A stretch of DNA of 64,000 nt from Alcaligenaceae bacterium CGII-47 (GTDB lineage: Bacteria; Pseudomonadota; Gammaproteobacteria; Burkholderiales; Burkholderiaceae_B), in the NCBI GenBank assembly GCA_019166125.1, contig JAHTBO010000006.1, forward strand, positions 124,001 through 188,000, given 5' to 3'. The notes below the pieces were generated by a model. That model worked only from the letters and a program-made list of their open reading frames with translations, had not been told where the DNA came from and ran no database searches. Of this stretch, positions 42,374-50,547 are shown one piece after another; the first letter of the stretch is position 1; the number at the start of each line of letters is the position of its first letter. Both the position numbers and the translations under genes were made by a program.

Positions 42374-43615
42374 ATGACAATACAGGATTTTAAGGACGCA
42401 GCATGCTCGACGATTCATGAGCGCTTCGATGAGCAGGTGAGGATGCTCGCGCAGCTTGTGCAATGTCCGTCAGATAATCCTCCCGGGGATTGTGCGGCCC
42501 ATGCCGAACTTGCTGCTGGGCTGCTCGAGGCACTGGGGTTTGTGGTCGAGCGCCATACAGTCGATCAGGAATTGGTTCGTGCCGCGGGGATGCGCAGCGT
42601 GACCAATTTGATTATTCGCGAGACATTTGGGCCAGGTCCCACGATTGCCATGAATGCGCATGGCGATGTGGTGCCGCCAGGCGAGGGCTGGACAACGGAT
42701 CCGTATGGGGCAGAAATTCGGGATGGTTGGCTCTACGGGCGTGGTGCAGCGGTTTCAAAATCAGACTTCACGACTTATGCCTACGCATTGCTGGCACTAA
42801 AGGAATTACGGGATCGTGGCGCAACGTTGCGCGGTTCGGTTGAACTCCATTTCACGTACGATGAGGAAACGGGCGGGGTGCTTGGCCCAGGTTGGATTCT
42901 TGAACAAAAGCTAAGTGCGCCGGACTATGTGATTTCTGCCGCGTTTACCCATCATGTCGTCGTCGCCCATAATGGTTGCCTGCACCTGGAGATCATTGTC
43001 AAGGGGCGTTCAGCCCATGCCGCGCGACCCGATACGGGCGTTGATGCGATCGAAGCGACGTCGACTTTGCTGACCGCACTTTACGCCTATCGGGATCGTC
43101 TGGCCGAGCGCGTGTCGGATACAGTCGGGATTGAGTCGCCAACAATGGTGGTGGGCCTCATCGAAGGAGGAATCAATACCAATGTGGTCGCTGACACGGT
43201 GTCGCTGCGCATTGACCGTCGTATCATCCCCGAAGAGGTGGCCGAGCAGGTCGAGGACGAGCTGCGCGCCGTGGTGAATGACACCATCAGTCGTTTGCCT
43301 GGTGTGACCGCAGACATCCATCGTCTGCTGTTGGCGCTTCCCTTCAAACCCTCTGCCGCGTCAACCGAATTTGCACAACTGATGTGCAAAGAGGCCAGTG
43401 CCGTCATGGGCAAACCCGTAACCCCTATCGGGGTGCCGCTGTACACGGATGCACGCTTGTATAGTGAGGCGGGCATTCCCACTGTGATGTTTGGTGCCGG
43501 ACCGGTTGATCTGCTGGCTGCCAATGGCCATCGTGCAGACGAGCGTGTGCCGCTGGACGAGTTGCGTCGGGCGACCTGCGCGGTCGCCAATACATTGCTT
43601 GAACTGATGCACTGA
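42374..43615 (+). CDS. M20-family metallohydrolase (ArgE/DapE-like)
   Basis: A 413-residue dizinc amidohydrolase/peptidase. The first zinc His is in MNAHGDVVPPG, and the general base pair in TYDEETGGVLG (about residue 162). The stretch normally reading GRGxxDMKGG is GRGAAVSKSDF, so the bridging Asp is not at its usual place; this variant occurs in a branch of M20 enzymes. The dimerisation lid domain (SAHAARPDTGVDAIE) and the final His region GHRADERVPLDEL are present. Substrate unknown. Downstream of the cyclase gene and possibly independent. Confidence 0.87.
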   Translation: MTIQDFKDAACSTIHERFDEQVRMLAQLVQCPSDNPPGDCAAHAELAAGLLEALGFVVERHTVDQELVRAAGMRSVTNLIIRETFGPGPTIAMNAHGDVVPPGEGWTTDPYGAEIRDGWLYGRGAAVSKSDFTTYAYALLALKELRDRGATLRGSVELHFTYDEETGGVLGPGWILEQKLSAPDYVISAAFTHHVVVAHNGCLHLEIIVKGRSAHAARPDTGVDAIEATSTLLTALYAYRDRLAERVSDTVGIESPTMVVGLIEGGINTNVVADTVSLRIDRRIIPEEVAEQVEDELRAVVNDTISRLPGVTADIHRLLLALPFKPSAASTEFAQLMCKEASAVMGKPVTPIGVPLYTDARLYSEAGIPTVMFGAGPVDLLAANGHRADERVPLDELRRATCAVANTLLELMH

Positions 43616-43645
43616 TTTAATTTTCAGTTGGGGTGGGCTCGCGTT

Positions 43646-43882
43646 ATGCGTAATTTTGATGACTCACACGGCAACACGTGGCAGGCTGTACTGCTGGATG
43701 CTTCGTACGGCAATATCACGCTGCTTTTCACCGCTGTGCAGGGCGATGATATCCGGCATCAATTGATGTCGGCAGACAATATGGCTGAAGCGGTAGAGCA
43801 ACTGGCCGACATGGATGACGAAGACTTGCGCACCATACTGGCCCAGGCCCAACCCTGGGGGCCGGGTGTTGGTGGTTCCTGA
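43646..43882 (+). CDS. small conserved-looking hypothetical protein
   Basis: A 78-residue acidic protein, not recognised. It has a beta-rich first half (WQAVLLDASYGNITLLFTAV) and a helical acidic second half (MAEAVEQLADMDDEDLRTIL). ATG 43646 was chosen over GTG-type upstream starts because the protein then begins with MRNFDDSHG after a plausible GGGGTGGG site. 31 bp after the M20 gene, so possibly co-transcribed. The protein ends 6 bp before the amidase stop on the other strand. Confidence 0.6.
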   Translation: MRNFDDSHGNTWQAVLLDASYGNITLLFTAVQGDDIRHQLMSADNMAEAVEQLADMDDEDLRTILAQAQPWGPGVGGS

Positions 43883-43888
43883 ATTCGC

Positions 43889-44722
43889 CTACAAAGGATC
43901 CGTCGATGGCCCGGGGCAACGTGCGGCCGGATCAGTGGCATTATTGAGTATCTTTAGTATAGACATGGTTTCTACATCCGGCCAACCGTCATAACGCTCG
44001 GGACGATAATGCATCTGAAAAGCCGCCACGACATTTCGGGTGGCCGGGTCGAGTATCCCGGTATTGGGGGTGGCATAGCCTGCCATCGCCAGTTGAGTCT
44101 GTACCCACCGTGCGTCAGGCAGTGTTGTCTGTAGGAGCTCACGTTGTACATCGGCAAGGGCGGACTCATCGTACCAGCGCCCGATACCCGCCTGTGCCAG
44201 TTGTTTCCAGGGGAAACGCGGACCCGGATCGATTTTGCGTTGTGCAGCGATGTCGCTGTGACCCACCACGTTGACCGACTTGATCTGATGGCGCGCGCTC
44301 ACCTCATGCAGCAAGGTGATCAGGGTGTCGATTTGGTCCGCAGGGTAAGGCGCCCAGCGCCCGTTGCGTTGCCCGGTGTTGACCAGTTCAATCCCAATTG
44401 AGGCGGCATTCAGCCAGGTGCGCCCGCACCATTGGCTGGCTCCGGCATGCCAAGCTCGGCGATTTTCGTCTACCAGCTGATAAATATAGGTGGGCGTATC
44501 ATCCGTCACGAGATAATGGCTGCTGACGTTTTGTCGGCTCAGTGTGTTGAGCGCAATGGGTGTGTTGGATGAGGTGTAGTGCAGCACAATGAAGGCCACC
44601 CGACTGCTCTGGCTGCGCGCCTGTACGCTGCGATCGATGTGCAAAGCGCCGCTAGTACTGCATGCGCCAAGGGCTACGATCAGTCCGATGATCAGTGCGC
44701 CACGCCACAGAGCGCGCGCCAT
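43889..44722 (-). CDS. N-acetylmuramoyl-L-alanine amidase lipoprotein (AmiD-like)
   Basis: A 277-residue zinc amidase that cleaves murein or anhydro-muropeptides. It starts with a lipoprotein signal (MARALWRGALIIGLIVALGAC; lipidated Cys21), then an amidase_2 domain with zinc ligands His in FIVLHYTSS, His in NVVGHSDIA and the Asp/Cys region near KIDPGPRFPW, and a C-terminal peptidoglycan-binding helix bundle (TGILDPATRNVVAAFQMHY). ATG 44722 starts the signal peptide; the longer frame overlaps the LysR gene. Probably bound to the outer membrane, for murein recycling. Confidence 0.92.
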   Translation of the reverse strand: MARALWRGALIIGLIVALGACSTSGALHIDRSVQARSQSSRVAFIVLHYTSSNTPIALNTLSRQNVSSHYLVTDDTPTYIYQLVDENRRAWHAGASQWCGRTWLNAASIGIELVNTGQRNGRWAPYPADQIDTLITLLHEVSARHQIKSVNVVGHSDIAAQRKIDPGPRFPWKQLAQAGIGRWYDESALADVQRELLQTTLPDARWVQTQLAMAGYATPNTGILDPATRNVVAAFQMHYRPERYDGWPDVETMSILKILNNATDPAARCPGPSTDPL

Positions 44723-44727
44723 GCTTT

Positions 44728-45636
44728 CTACAATCGGATGGGGGCTGCCTGCAATATTGCCTTGAGCAAGGGTGGCTCGAACCGGCGTGGCACCGTGACC
44801 GCAAAAAAGCTTTCTTTGATCCCGGAAAATCGCATCAGCTCGCATAAGACTCCCTGTTGTATTTCGTCTTGGACGACGATGGCGGGCAGGACCGCCAAGG
44901 CACCCGAGTCGCGTGCCAACAAACGGAGCATTGCCATATCGTCCACCTCGGCAAAGATTGCGGGCTTAATCCCGTGCTCATCACACAGCGCATCGAACTG
45001 TGTGCGGATCTCGCTGCTCAGCCCAGGCAGCACAAGTTTGTGGCCTTGTAGATCATGTGGGAAATTGAACTTGCTGATCCCCATATCGGGCGGCCCGATC
45101 AGGCTGACCGCCTGGCGCGCAATGCGTGTGCAGCGCCAGTCATTGGCCTCGTCCTTGGCGACCGCATGATTCGATAGTACGACATCGAGCTTATGCATAC
45201 TCAGTTTGCCCAGGAGCTCTTTGAAGCTACCCGACTCAAGCGTCAACTGTACATTTTCGCGCGACAGAAGGGGGCTAAATAAATTGTCCTGAAAATTACG
45301 TGACAGGGTGGCGACACTACCGACACGCAGGTGCTGGATCAAGGATTGCCCGGAGCCATCGAGCGTCGCCAGCATTTCAGCACCCAGATCAAAAATCGCC
45401 TGCGCATAATCGTAGACGATCCGACCCTCTTCAGTGATTTCCAGTTTACGCCCCGTGCGCAGGAATAAACGACGGCCCAGCCTGTCCTCGAGCTCGCGAA
45501 TTTGGGAGGATAGCGCCGATTGCGATACGTGCAGATGTTCTGCCGCCTGGGTGAGGTGACCTTGTCGTGCCACCGCCCAGAATGCGTGCAAGTGCCGATA
45601 ATTAATTCGGTTAAGCGGGGTAGGTTCTGTTTTCAT
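44728..45636 (-). CDS. LysR-family regulator divergent from dabBA
   Basis: A 302-residue LysR protein of the NhaR-like branch: helix-turn-helix at residues 10-70 (HLTQAAEHLHVSQSALSSQI) and effector domain (LRVGSVATLSRNFQDNLFSP). It is divergent from the DabB/DabA operon with 88 bp between starts, containing a long inverted repeat. LysR regulators often sit beside inorganic-carbon uptake genes, so control of dabBA is likely. The amidase gene 5 bp downstream on the same strand may be co-transcribed. Confidence 0.92.
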   Translation of the reverse strand: MKTEPTPLNRINYRHLHAFWAVARQGHLTQAAEHLHVSQSALSSQIRELEDRLGRRLFLRTGRKLEITEEGRIVYDYAQAIFDLGAEMLATLDGSGQSLIQHLRVGSVATLSRNFQDNLFSPLLSRENVQLTLESGSFKELLGKLSMHKLDVVLSNHAVAKDEANDWRCTRIARQAVSLIGPPDMGISKFNFPHDLQGHKLVLPGLSSEIRTQFDALCDEHGIKPAIFAEVDDMAMLRLLARDSGALAVLPAIVVQDEIQQGVLCELMRFSGIKESFFAVTVPRRFEPPLLKAILQAAPIRL

Positions 45637-45643
45637 GAACGTT

Positions 45644-45673
45644 TCATTCTAAAAGATCTATTTTACAGAATGA
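45644..45673. promoter_or_regulatory. inverted repeat between lysR and dabB
   Basis: TCATTCT and AGAATGA arms separated by 16 bp (with AAAA/TTTT inside) in the 88-bp divergent gap. A likely binding site for the adjacent LysR protein. Confidence 0.55.
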
Positions 45674-45724
45674 CAGTGTAAGTTGAAACTGTAGGCTGAT
45701 CAAAATGATGAGAAAGGACTTTTC

Positions 45725-47314
45725 ATGGAAACAAGCGATGTCGTCTACGCGCTGCCATTATTGATTCTAAGCCTGGGGTCCGCGAGCTGCCTCGTCCCTG
45801 GTTTGTCGTCGCGCGGACTCTGGCGGGTGGCGCAGGGCACGGCTTTTGCCGCATTAGGCGCCGCCATCGGCGCGAGTATATTTTTTATCCTGGATTCGAA
45901 GCCAGTTATCGAGCCGATATTCCGTCTAAATTCGGCGGCGTGTTTTATGCTGCTGTTGGTGAGCTTTCTCGGTCTGGTTGTTGTGCGCTTCTCGATGCGC
46001 TATCTAGATGGTGAGGCGCGCCAGCGTACCTATGCCAGCGCCCTGCTCGCGACCTTGGCGTCCGTTATGACGATTATCGTCAGCAATGAATTTGCCGTGC
46101 TGATCATCGCCTGGATCGCCAGCAGTGTGGCATTGAACCGGCTTTTGGTTTTTTACCCCGAGCGGGCGGCCGCACATATTGCCGCACATAAAGAGTTTCT
46201 GGTCAGCCGCACCGCGGATGCATTGTTCATCCTATCCGCTCTATTACTCTATTCACAGTTTGCGACGTTGCGCATTGACGCCATGGCCGTGCAATTGGGA
46301 GCGATGGGGGGGGAGTATCCGTGGGAGGTCTCTGTTGCGGCATGTTTGTTCGTATTGGGCGTGACCCTTAAATCCGCCCAATTGCCTGCACATGGATGGC
46401 TTATCCAGGTGATGGAGGCGCCCACGCCGGTCTCTGCGCTGCTTCATGCCGGGGTGGTCAATCTGGGCGGCTTTATCCTGATTGGCTTTGGTTTTTTATT
46501 GGACGCCATCCCTGCCGCCCAATGGTTGCTTGTGGGCATCGGGAGCGTCACGACCTTGCTGGCGGCCTTATCCATGCTCACCCGTGCCAGCATCAAGGTC
46601 AGGCTTGCCTGGTCTACCATCGCCCAGATGGGTTTCATGATGATGGAATGCGGGCTGGGGCTCTATACCTTAGCCTTGGCTCACTTAATCGGTCATTCGC
46701 TCTACAAGGCCCATGCGTTTCTTGGTTCAGGCTCCGTCGTGCAGGATACGAGCATTGCGCAATTAATCCGGGCGCCGATCTGCGGTGCATCTGCGCTGCG
46801 GTGGATCTCGCCCATCGCCGCCTTGCTGGTCTGCGCGGGCCTGGCCTGGCTGAGCAGCGAGCTGGTGGTGCAAGGGTTCGCCGCGCACCCCATACCACTG
46901 CTCTGGTTGAGCGTGCTGGCATTGGCGTTTGCACCAGGCCTGTGGCTGGCCAGGTTCACGGACTGGCGTGAACTGCCCGGGGCGCTACTGGGCGTCGTCG
47001 GACTATTCCTGGCTTTGCAAGCCGGCCATTTCTTGTTGGGACAGGCCGGATTACAGGCTGGCGCTGCTCGTGGCGTGTCACTGCAGGGAATGGCGGTGGT
47101 GGCTTTGCTGGGGCTCTATGTGATGCAGGCCATGTTGGTGCATGGTGTACGGCCACATTGGGTGGCGTCGTTTGGCGCGAAGGCCTTTGCAGGCTTTGAT
47201 ATGGATAATTGGATGAGCCCTTTTGTGCTGCGCGGGCAGCGGACAAGCCGGTCTGGATTCTCGGGTTTACCTGCGTTGCGGACCTTTACGCACACCGAGG
47301 GTGAACAAGTATGA
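45725..47314 (+). CDS. dabB: inorganic carbon transporter membrane subunit DabB
   Basis: A 529-residue proton-channel protein related to NuoL/MrpA, with about 14 helices. The key proton-path elements are visible: KSAQLPAHGWLIQVMEAPTP and VSALLHAGVVNLGGF, and GHSLYKAHAFLGSG with Lys/His. It is too short for NuoL and is followed by DabA with a 4-bp overlap, which identifies it as the membrane half of a DAB complex. In Halothiobacillus, DAB uses the proton gradient to drive CO2 hydration to bicarbonate in the cytoplasm. Confidence 0.93.
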   Translation: METSDVVYALPLLILSLGSASCLVPGLSSRGLWRVAQGTAFAALGAAIGASIFFILDSKPVIEPIFRLNSAACFMLLLVSFLGLVVVRFSMRYLDGEARQRTYASALLATLASVMTIIVSNEFAVLIIAWIASSVALNRLLVFYPERAAAHIAAHKEFLVSRTADALFILSALLLYSQFATLRIDAMAVQLGAMGGEYPWEVSVAACLFVLGVTLKSAQLPAHGWLIQVMEAPTPVSALLHAGVVNLGGFILIGFGFLLDAIPAAQWLLVGIGSVTTLLAALSMLTRASIKVRLAWSTIAQMGFMMMECGLGLYTLALAHLIGHSLYKAHAFLGSGSVVQDTSIAQLIRAPICGASALRWISPIAALLVCAGLAWLSSELVVQGFAAHPIPLLWLSVLALAFAPGLWLARFTDWRELPGALLGVVGLFLALQAGHFLLGQAGLQAGAARGVSLQGMAVVALLGLYVMQAMLVHGVRPHWVASFGAKAFAGFDMDNWMSPFVLRGQRTSRSGFSGLPALRTFTHTEGEQV

Positions 47315-49734
47315 GTGCCGTTCCAGCCCGTGCGCACGCTATTTCGGATGCGGACTTATGGTCGAAAGTAGAGAGGGTATGTAATCGAATCACTGCGAGT
47401 TGGCCTCTGGATGAGTTCATCGCCGTGAATCCGCATTGGGGACGAATCGATTTGCCCATCGAGCATGCAGCGGCACGCATTGAAGTGCTGGGGGGGATGC
47501 GCCTCACACCACTGAGGAGCGATCTGCGAGGGCAGTGGCAGGGCAACCCTATCTCCTCTGATGCCTTGCGGCAAGCCGCCCGAGAGCTGGGTTGCGACGC
47601 GACGCCAGAGGCGCTGACGGCTGCCCTGAGCCAAGAACCCCTTATCGCGCGCTTACCTATTCTGTGCGAAGTGACGCTGCGCGGAAAGGGCCCGGCGGAT
47701 CCGTCCTCGGGGCTTGACATGGCGCAGGCTCAGATCAGCCAATTCTGCGCGAGCTATTTCGACGATGTCCAGGCTGAATGGCGCATGAGGGGTGCCCAGA
47801 CGATGTATGAAGCCTGGCGCCTGGCCTTGGAGCGTGATGCAAGCGTGCGGCGAGCCTTGGGGCGTAATCGCATCGCGCAATTCCTGTGTGAGCTCCCGCA
47901 ATCCGCAGATGAATTAATACCGTGGGCCTGCGCTCGTCTGGATGGCTGCCACGAGCATTGGGACGACTACCTCGAAGCCATGCTCCTGCGCCTGCCCGGA
48001 TGGGCGTCATGGTGTGCCTTTTTACGCTTGCGTGCGGGCTTATGTGATGAGCAGGATGCGCATATCGAGCACTATTTGGCGATCTGGCTGGCCTGGGAGT
48101 GTCTGCTTGACGATGGGCACCGCGAGGCGGATAGCCGCCATGGCATCTGGTTGCGTGAATGGACCCACGCTGCCGCCTATTATGCGCGCGCCGAACAGGA
48201 ACGCATCGTCGACTGGGTGTGGCTACGAGCGCTCGAGATTGACTATGCTGCGCATTTGCGCACCCGACTGATGTCGGGAATCACGCCACGTAGCACTCAG
48301 CTTGAACTGCAGGCGGTGTTTTGTATCGATGTGCGCTCGGAAGTCATACGCCGCGCGCTGGAGGCCTGCGATACCCGGATCCAGACGATTGGCTATGCGG
48401 GCTTTTTTGGGTTGCCGATGGCCTTTCAACCATTAGGGGGTGACTCAAAGCATTCTCGCATGCCCGGTCAGCTCCCCACATCCGTTCTTGGCACGCAGAC
48501 AATGGGTGATCAGGCGCAGGACGCCGTCGTCGCGGTGTTGCGCCGAAAAAATCTGCAACGACAAGCCCGCACGTCGCGCTTGTTGAGCCTGCCTGGTTCA
48601 GCCTTTGGCACGGTCGAAGCCGTTGGGGTGCTATCGGGGCTCAGTTTGCTCGGGCACTTGACCGGTTTCTCGGGGGGCGTGTCCTCACTTGAGGGTCAAG
48701 GCTTACCGGCCCCTCTCGCGACAAAACTTAAGTATCAACTTACGGGCGTCGAACTGGAGACGCGCGTTCAGTTGGCCGCAGGCGCATTACGCGGCATGGG
48801 CCTGACCGAGCAGTTTGCCGCCACGGTCTTGATCGTTGGGCATACGGGTCAAAGCGCCAACAATCCCCATGCCGCGTCGCTGAATTGTGGTGCTTGCAGT
48901 GGGCACAGCGGCCAAGCCAATGCCCGTACATTGGCCAGCCTGCTTAATGAACCGGCGGTACGTGCCGGCCTGAGTGCGCAGGGGATCCCTATTCCTGAAG
49001 CCACGACATTCATCCCGGCGTTGCACAATACCAGCACAGATGAAATCTGCATGTTCGATGTCCCAAGGACATCGCCCGGCGAACGCAAGCGCCAGGAACA
49101 GATCGTCGCCTGGCTGGACGCGGCCGGTGCGGCGACGCGTCGAGAGCGCGCCCCCTTGCTGGATCTGGATGTCAACGATAAAAAGCCGGGAGATTTGCTG
49201 CGAGCCCTGCGTAAGCGTGCCACGGACTGGTCCCAGACGCGGGTAGAGTGGGGGCTGGCAAACAACGCCGCAATGATTATCGGTCCGCGTGATCGGACGC
49301 GTGGCATCGACCTGGAAGGACGGGTGTTTCTGCACGATTACGACTGGCACCAGGATGCCGCTGGCCAGACGCTGGCGATGCTGATGGGGGCGCCGATGAT
49401 TGTTGCGCAATGGATCAATTTCCAATATTTTGCCTCGACTGTAGATCCCCACCATTACGGCAGCGGGAATAAGTTGCTGCACAACGTCATCGGCGGGCAT
49501 ATTGGTGTGTTCGAGGGCAATGGCGGTGATTTACGTATCGGCCTGCCCCTGCAGTCGGTGCATAACGGCCAGCGCTGGATGCATGAGCCGCTGCGCATGC
49601 TTGTTGTTATCGACGCACCGGCGGCACTGATAGACAGTGTGTTGGCAGCAAACCCCCAGGTTCGGCAACTCATCGAGAATCGCTGGTTGTGGCTGTTACG
49701 GTTCGACGACTTTCTGCCTGAGGTGATTGTGTAA
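47311..49734 (+). CDS. dabA: inorganic carbon transporter catalytic subunit DabA (DUF2309)
   Basis: An 807-residue peripheral subunit with a beta-carbonic-anhydrase-like zinc site. The four residues defined in Halothiobacillus DabA are conserved at matching distances: Cys338 and Asp340 (FCIDVRSE), His511 (VGHTGQS) and Cys526 (LNCGACSG). An N-terminal FIAVNPHWG motif and C-terminal HNVIGGHIGVFEGN and GLPLQSVH also match the family. With DabB it should convert CO2 to bicarbonate inside the cell. No RuBisCO gene is in the window; PEP carboxylase, a bicarbonate user, is 3 kb downstream. Confidence 0.95.
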   Translation: MSAVPARAHAISDADLWSKVERVCNRITASWPLDEFIAVNPHWGRIDLPIEHAAARIEVLGGMRLTPLRSDLRGQWQGNPISSDALRQAARELGCDATPEALTAALSQEPLIARLPILCEVTLRGKGPADPSSGLDMAQAQISQFCASYFDDVQAEWRMRGAQTMYEAWRLALERDASVRRALGRNRIAQFLCELPQSADELIPWACARLDGCHEHWDDYLEAMLLRLPGWASWCAFLRLRAGLCDEQDAHIEHYLAIWLAWECLLDDGHREADSRHGIWLREWTHAAAYYARAEQERIVDWVWLRALEIDYAAHLRTRLMSGITPRSTQLELQAVFCIDVRSEVIRRALEACDTRIQTIGYAGFFGLPMAFQPLGGDSKHSRMPGQLPTSVLGTQTMGDQAQDAVVAVLRRKNLQRQARTSRLLSLPGSAFGTVEAVGVLSGLSLLGHLTGFSGGVSSLEGQGLPAPLATKLKYQLTGVELETRVQLAAGALRGMGLTEQFAATVLIVGHTGQSANNPHAASLNCGACSGHSGQANARTLASLLNEPAVRAGLSAQGIPIPEATTFIPALHNTSTDEICMFDVPRTSPGERKRQEQIVAWLDAAGAATRRERAPLLDLDVNDKKPGDLLRALRKRATDWSQTRVEWGLANNAAMIIGPRDRTRGIDLEGRVFLHDYDWHQDAAGQTLAMLMGAPMIVAQWINFQYFASTVDPHHYGSGNKLLHNVIGGHIGVFEGNGGDLRIGLPLQSVHNGQRWMHEPLRMLVVIDAPAALIDSVLAANPQVRQLIENRWLWLLRFDDFLPEVIV

Positions 49735-49774
49735 AATAATCGATATCTAAACGATCTGAAGGAACAGGATCAAT

Positions 49775-50530
49775 ATGGCAACTGCAGGGATTGAATCAAC
49801 ATCAGATTATTCCTCGCTCCAAGACATCTTTGACCTGCTCGGGCTCAAACGAAATTTAAAGCACCGGGCAGAGACCGAATCAGAACTTAAATTCCGCCAC
49901 CGCCGATTTCAAACGGGTGAGTTTATCTATCACATGGGGCAGGCCTTTAGCGTTTTGTATATTGTGCGATTTGGCTTTTTAAAAACGGTTTTACGTAATG
50001 CTCAGGGCGATGAACGCGTCCTCTCCTTTCCAATGAAGAGCGATCTGCTTGGCTTTGACGGGGTTTATCGCAACCGGTGTACCAGCGATACGGTTGCCCT
50101 GACCGAAGTCGAGCTGATCACGATTCCTGTCAAGCAGCTGTTTACGCCGGGACATGTCAATAGTGAGCTGGATCGAATTATCTATGTGAACGCCAGTCGG
50201 GAAATTGCACTGGAACGTTGCGGCATGGGCTTGTCAATTACCGTCGAAGCAAAAGCGCGGGTGGCTCGGTTCCTGGCCATGCAGGCAAAACGTTATGCGA
50301 ACCTCGGCTATTCGTCCCGCAGTTTTGTGCTGCCGATGACCCGGCATGACCTGGGGAGCTATCTGGGGCTCTCGCTTGAAACCATTAGCCGTTCGCTATC
50401 CGCCCTGGCTGCTGCGGGCGTTATCGCAGTGAACCGACGTGACATTCAGATATTAAAACCGGAGCAGTTGATATTGCCCCCGAATTTTCCGCTCTTGCCC
50501 AAGCGAGCAGCAAGTTATCCCGCCGAATGA
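49775..50530 (+). CDS. FNR-like regulator without the iron-sulfur cysteines
   Basis: A 251-residue Crp/Fnr protein with a cyclic-nucleotide-binding-type sensor domain (residues 40-155: FQTGEFIYHMGQAFSVLYIV) and a C-terminal winged helix with LSLETISRSL, the E-x2-SR DNA contacts of FNR that read TTGAT half-sites. The N-terminal cysteine cluster of FNR is missing (no Cys in the first 90 residues), so it cannot hold the usual [4Fe-4S] cluster; the input must be different. Starts 40 bp after dabA with AAGGAAC upstream, possibly within the same transcript. Confidence 0.9.
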   Translation: MATAGIESTSDYSSLQDIFDLLGLKRNLKHRAETESELKFRHRRFQTGEFIYHMGQAFSVLYIVRFGFLKTVLRNAQGDERVLSFPMKSDLLGFDGVYRNRCTSDTVALTEVELITIPVKQLFTPGHVNSELDRIIYVNASREIALERCGMGLSITVEAKARVARFLAMQAKRYANLGYSSRSFVLPMTRHDLGSYLGLSLETISRSLSALAAAGVIAVNRRDIQILKPEQLILPPNFPLLPKRAASYPAE

Positions 50531-50547
50531 TCGCGATAAGCAGGTGT

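Noticed and set aside
45725-49734. Reading the 45.7-kb pair as NADH dehydrogenase or Mrp antiporter subunits
   Set aside because: The NuoL-like protein is paired with DabA, whose Cys-Asp-His-Cys zinc residues are all present; no other Nuo or Mrp genes are nearby.
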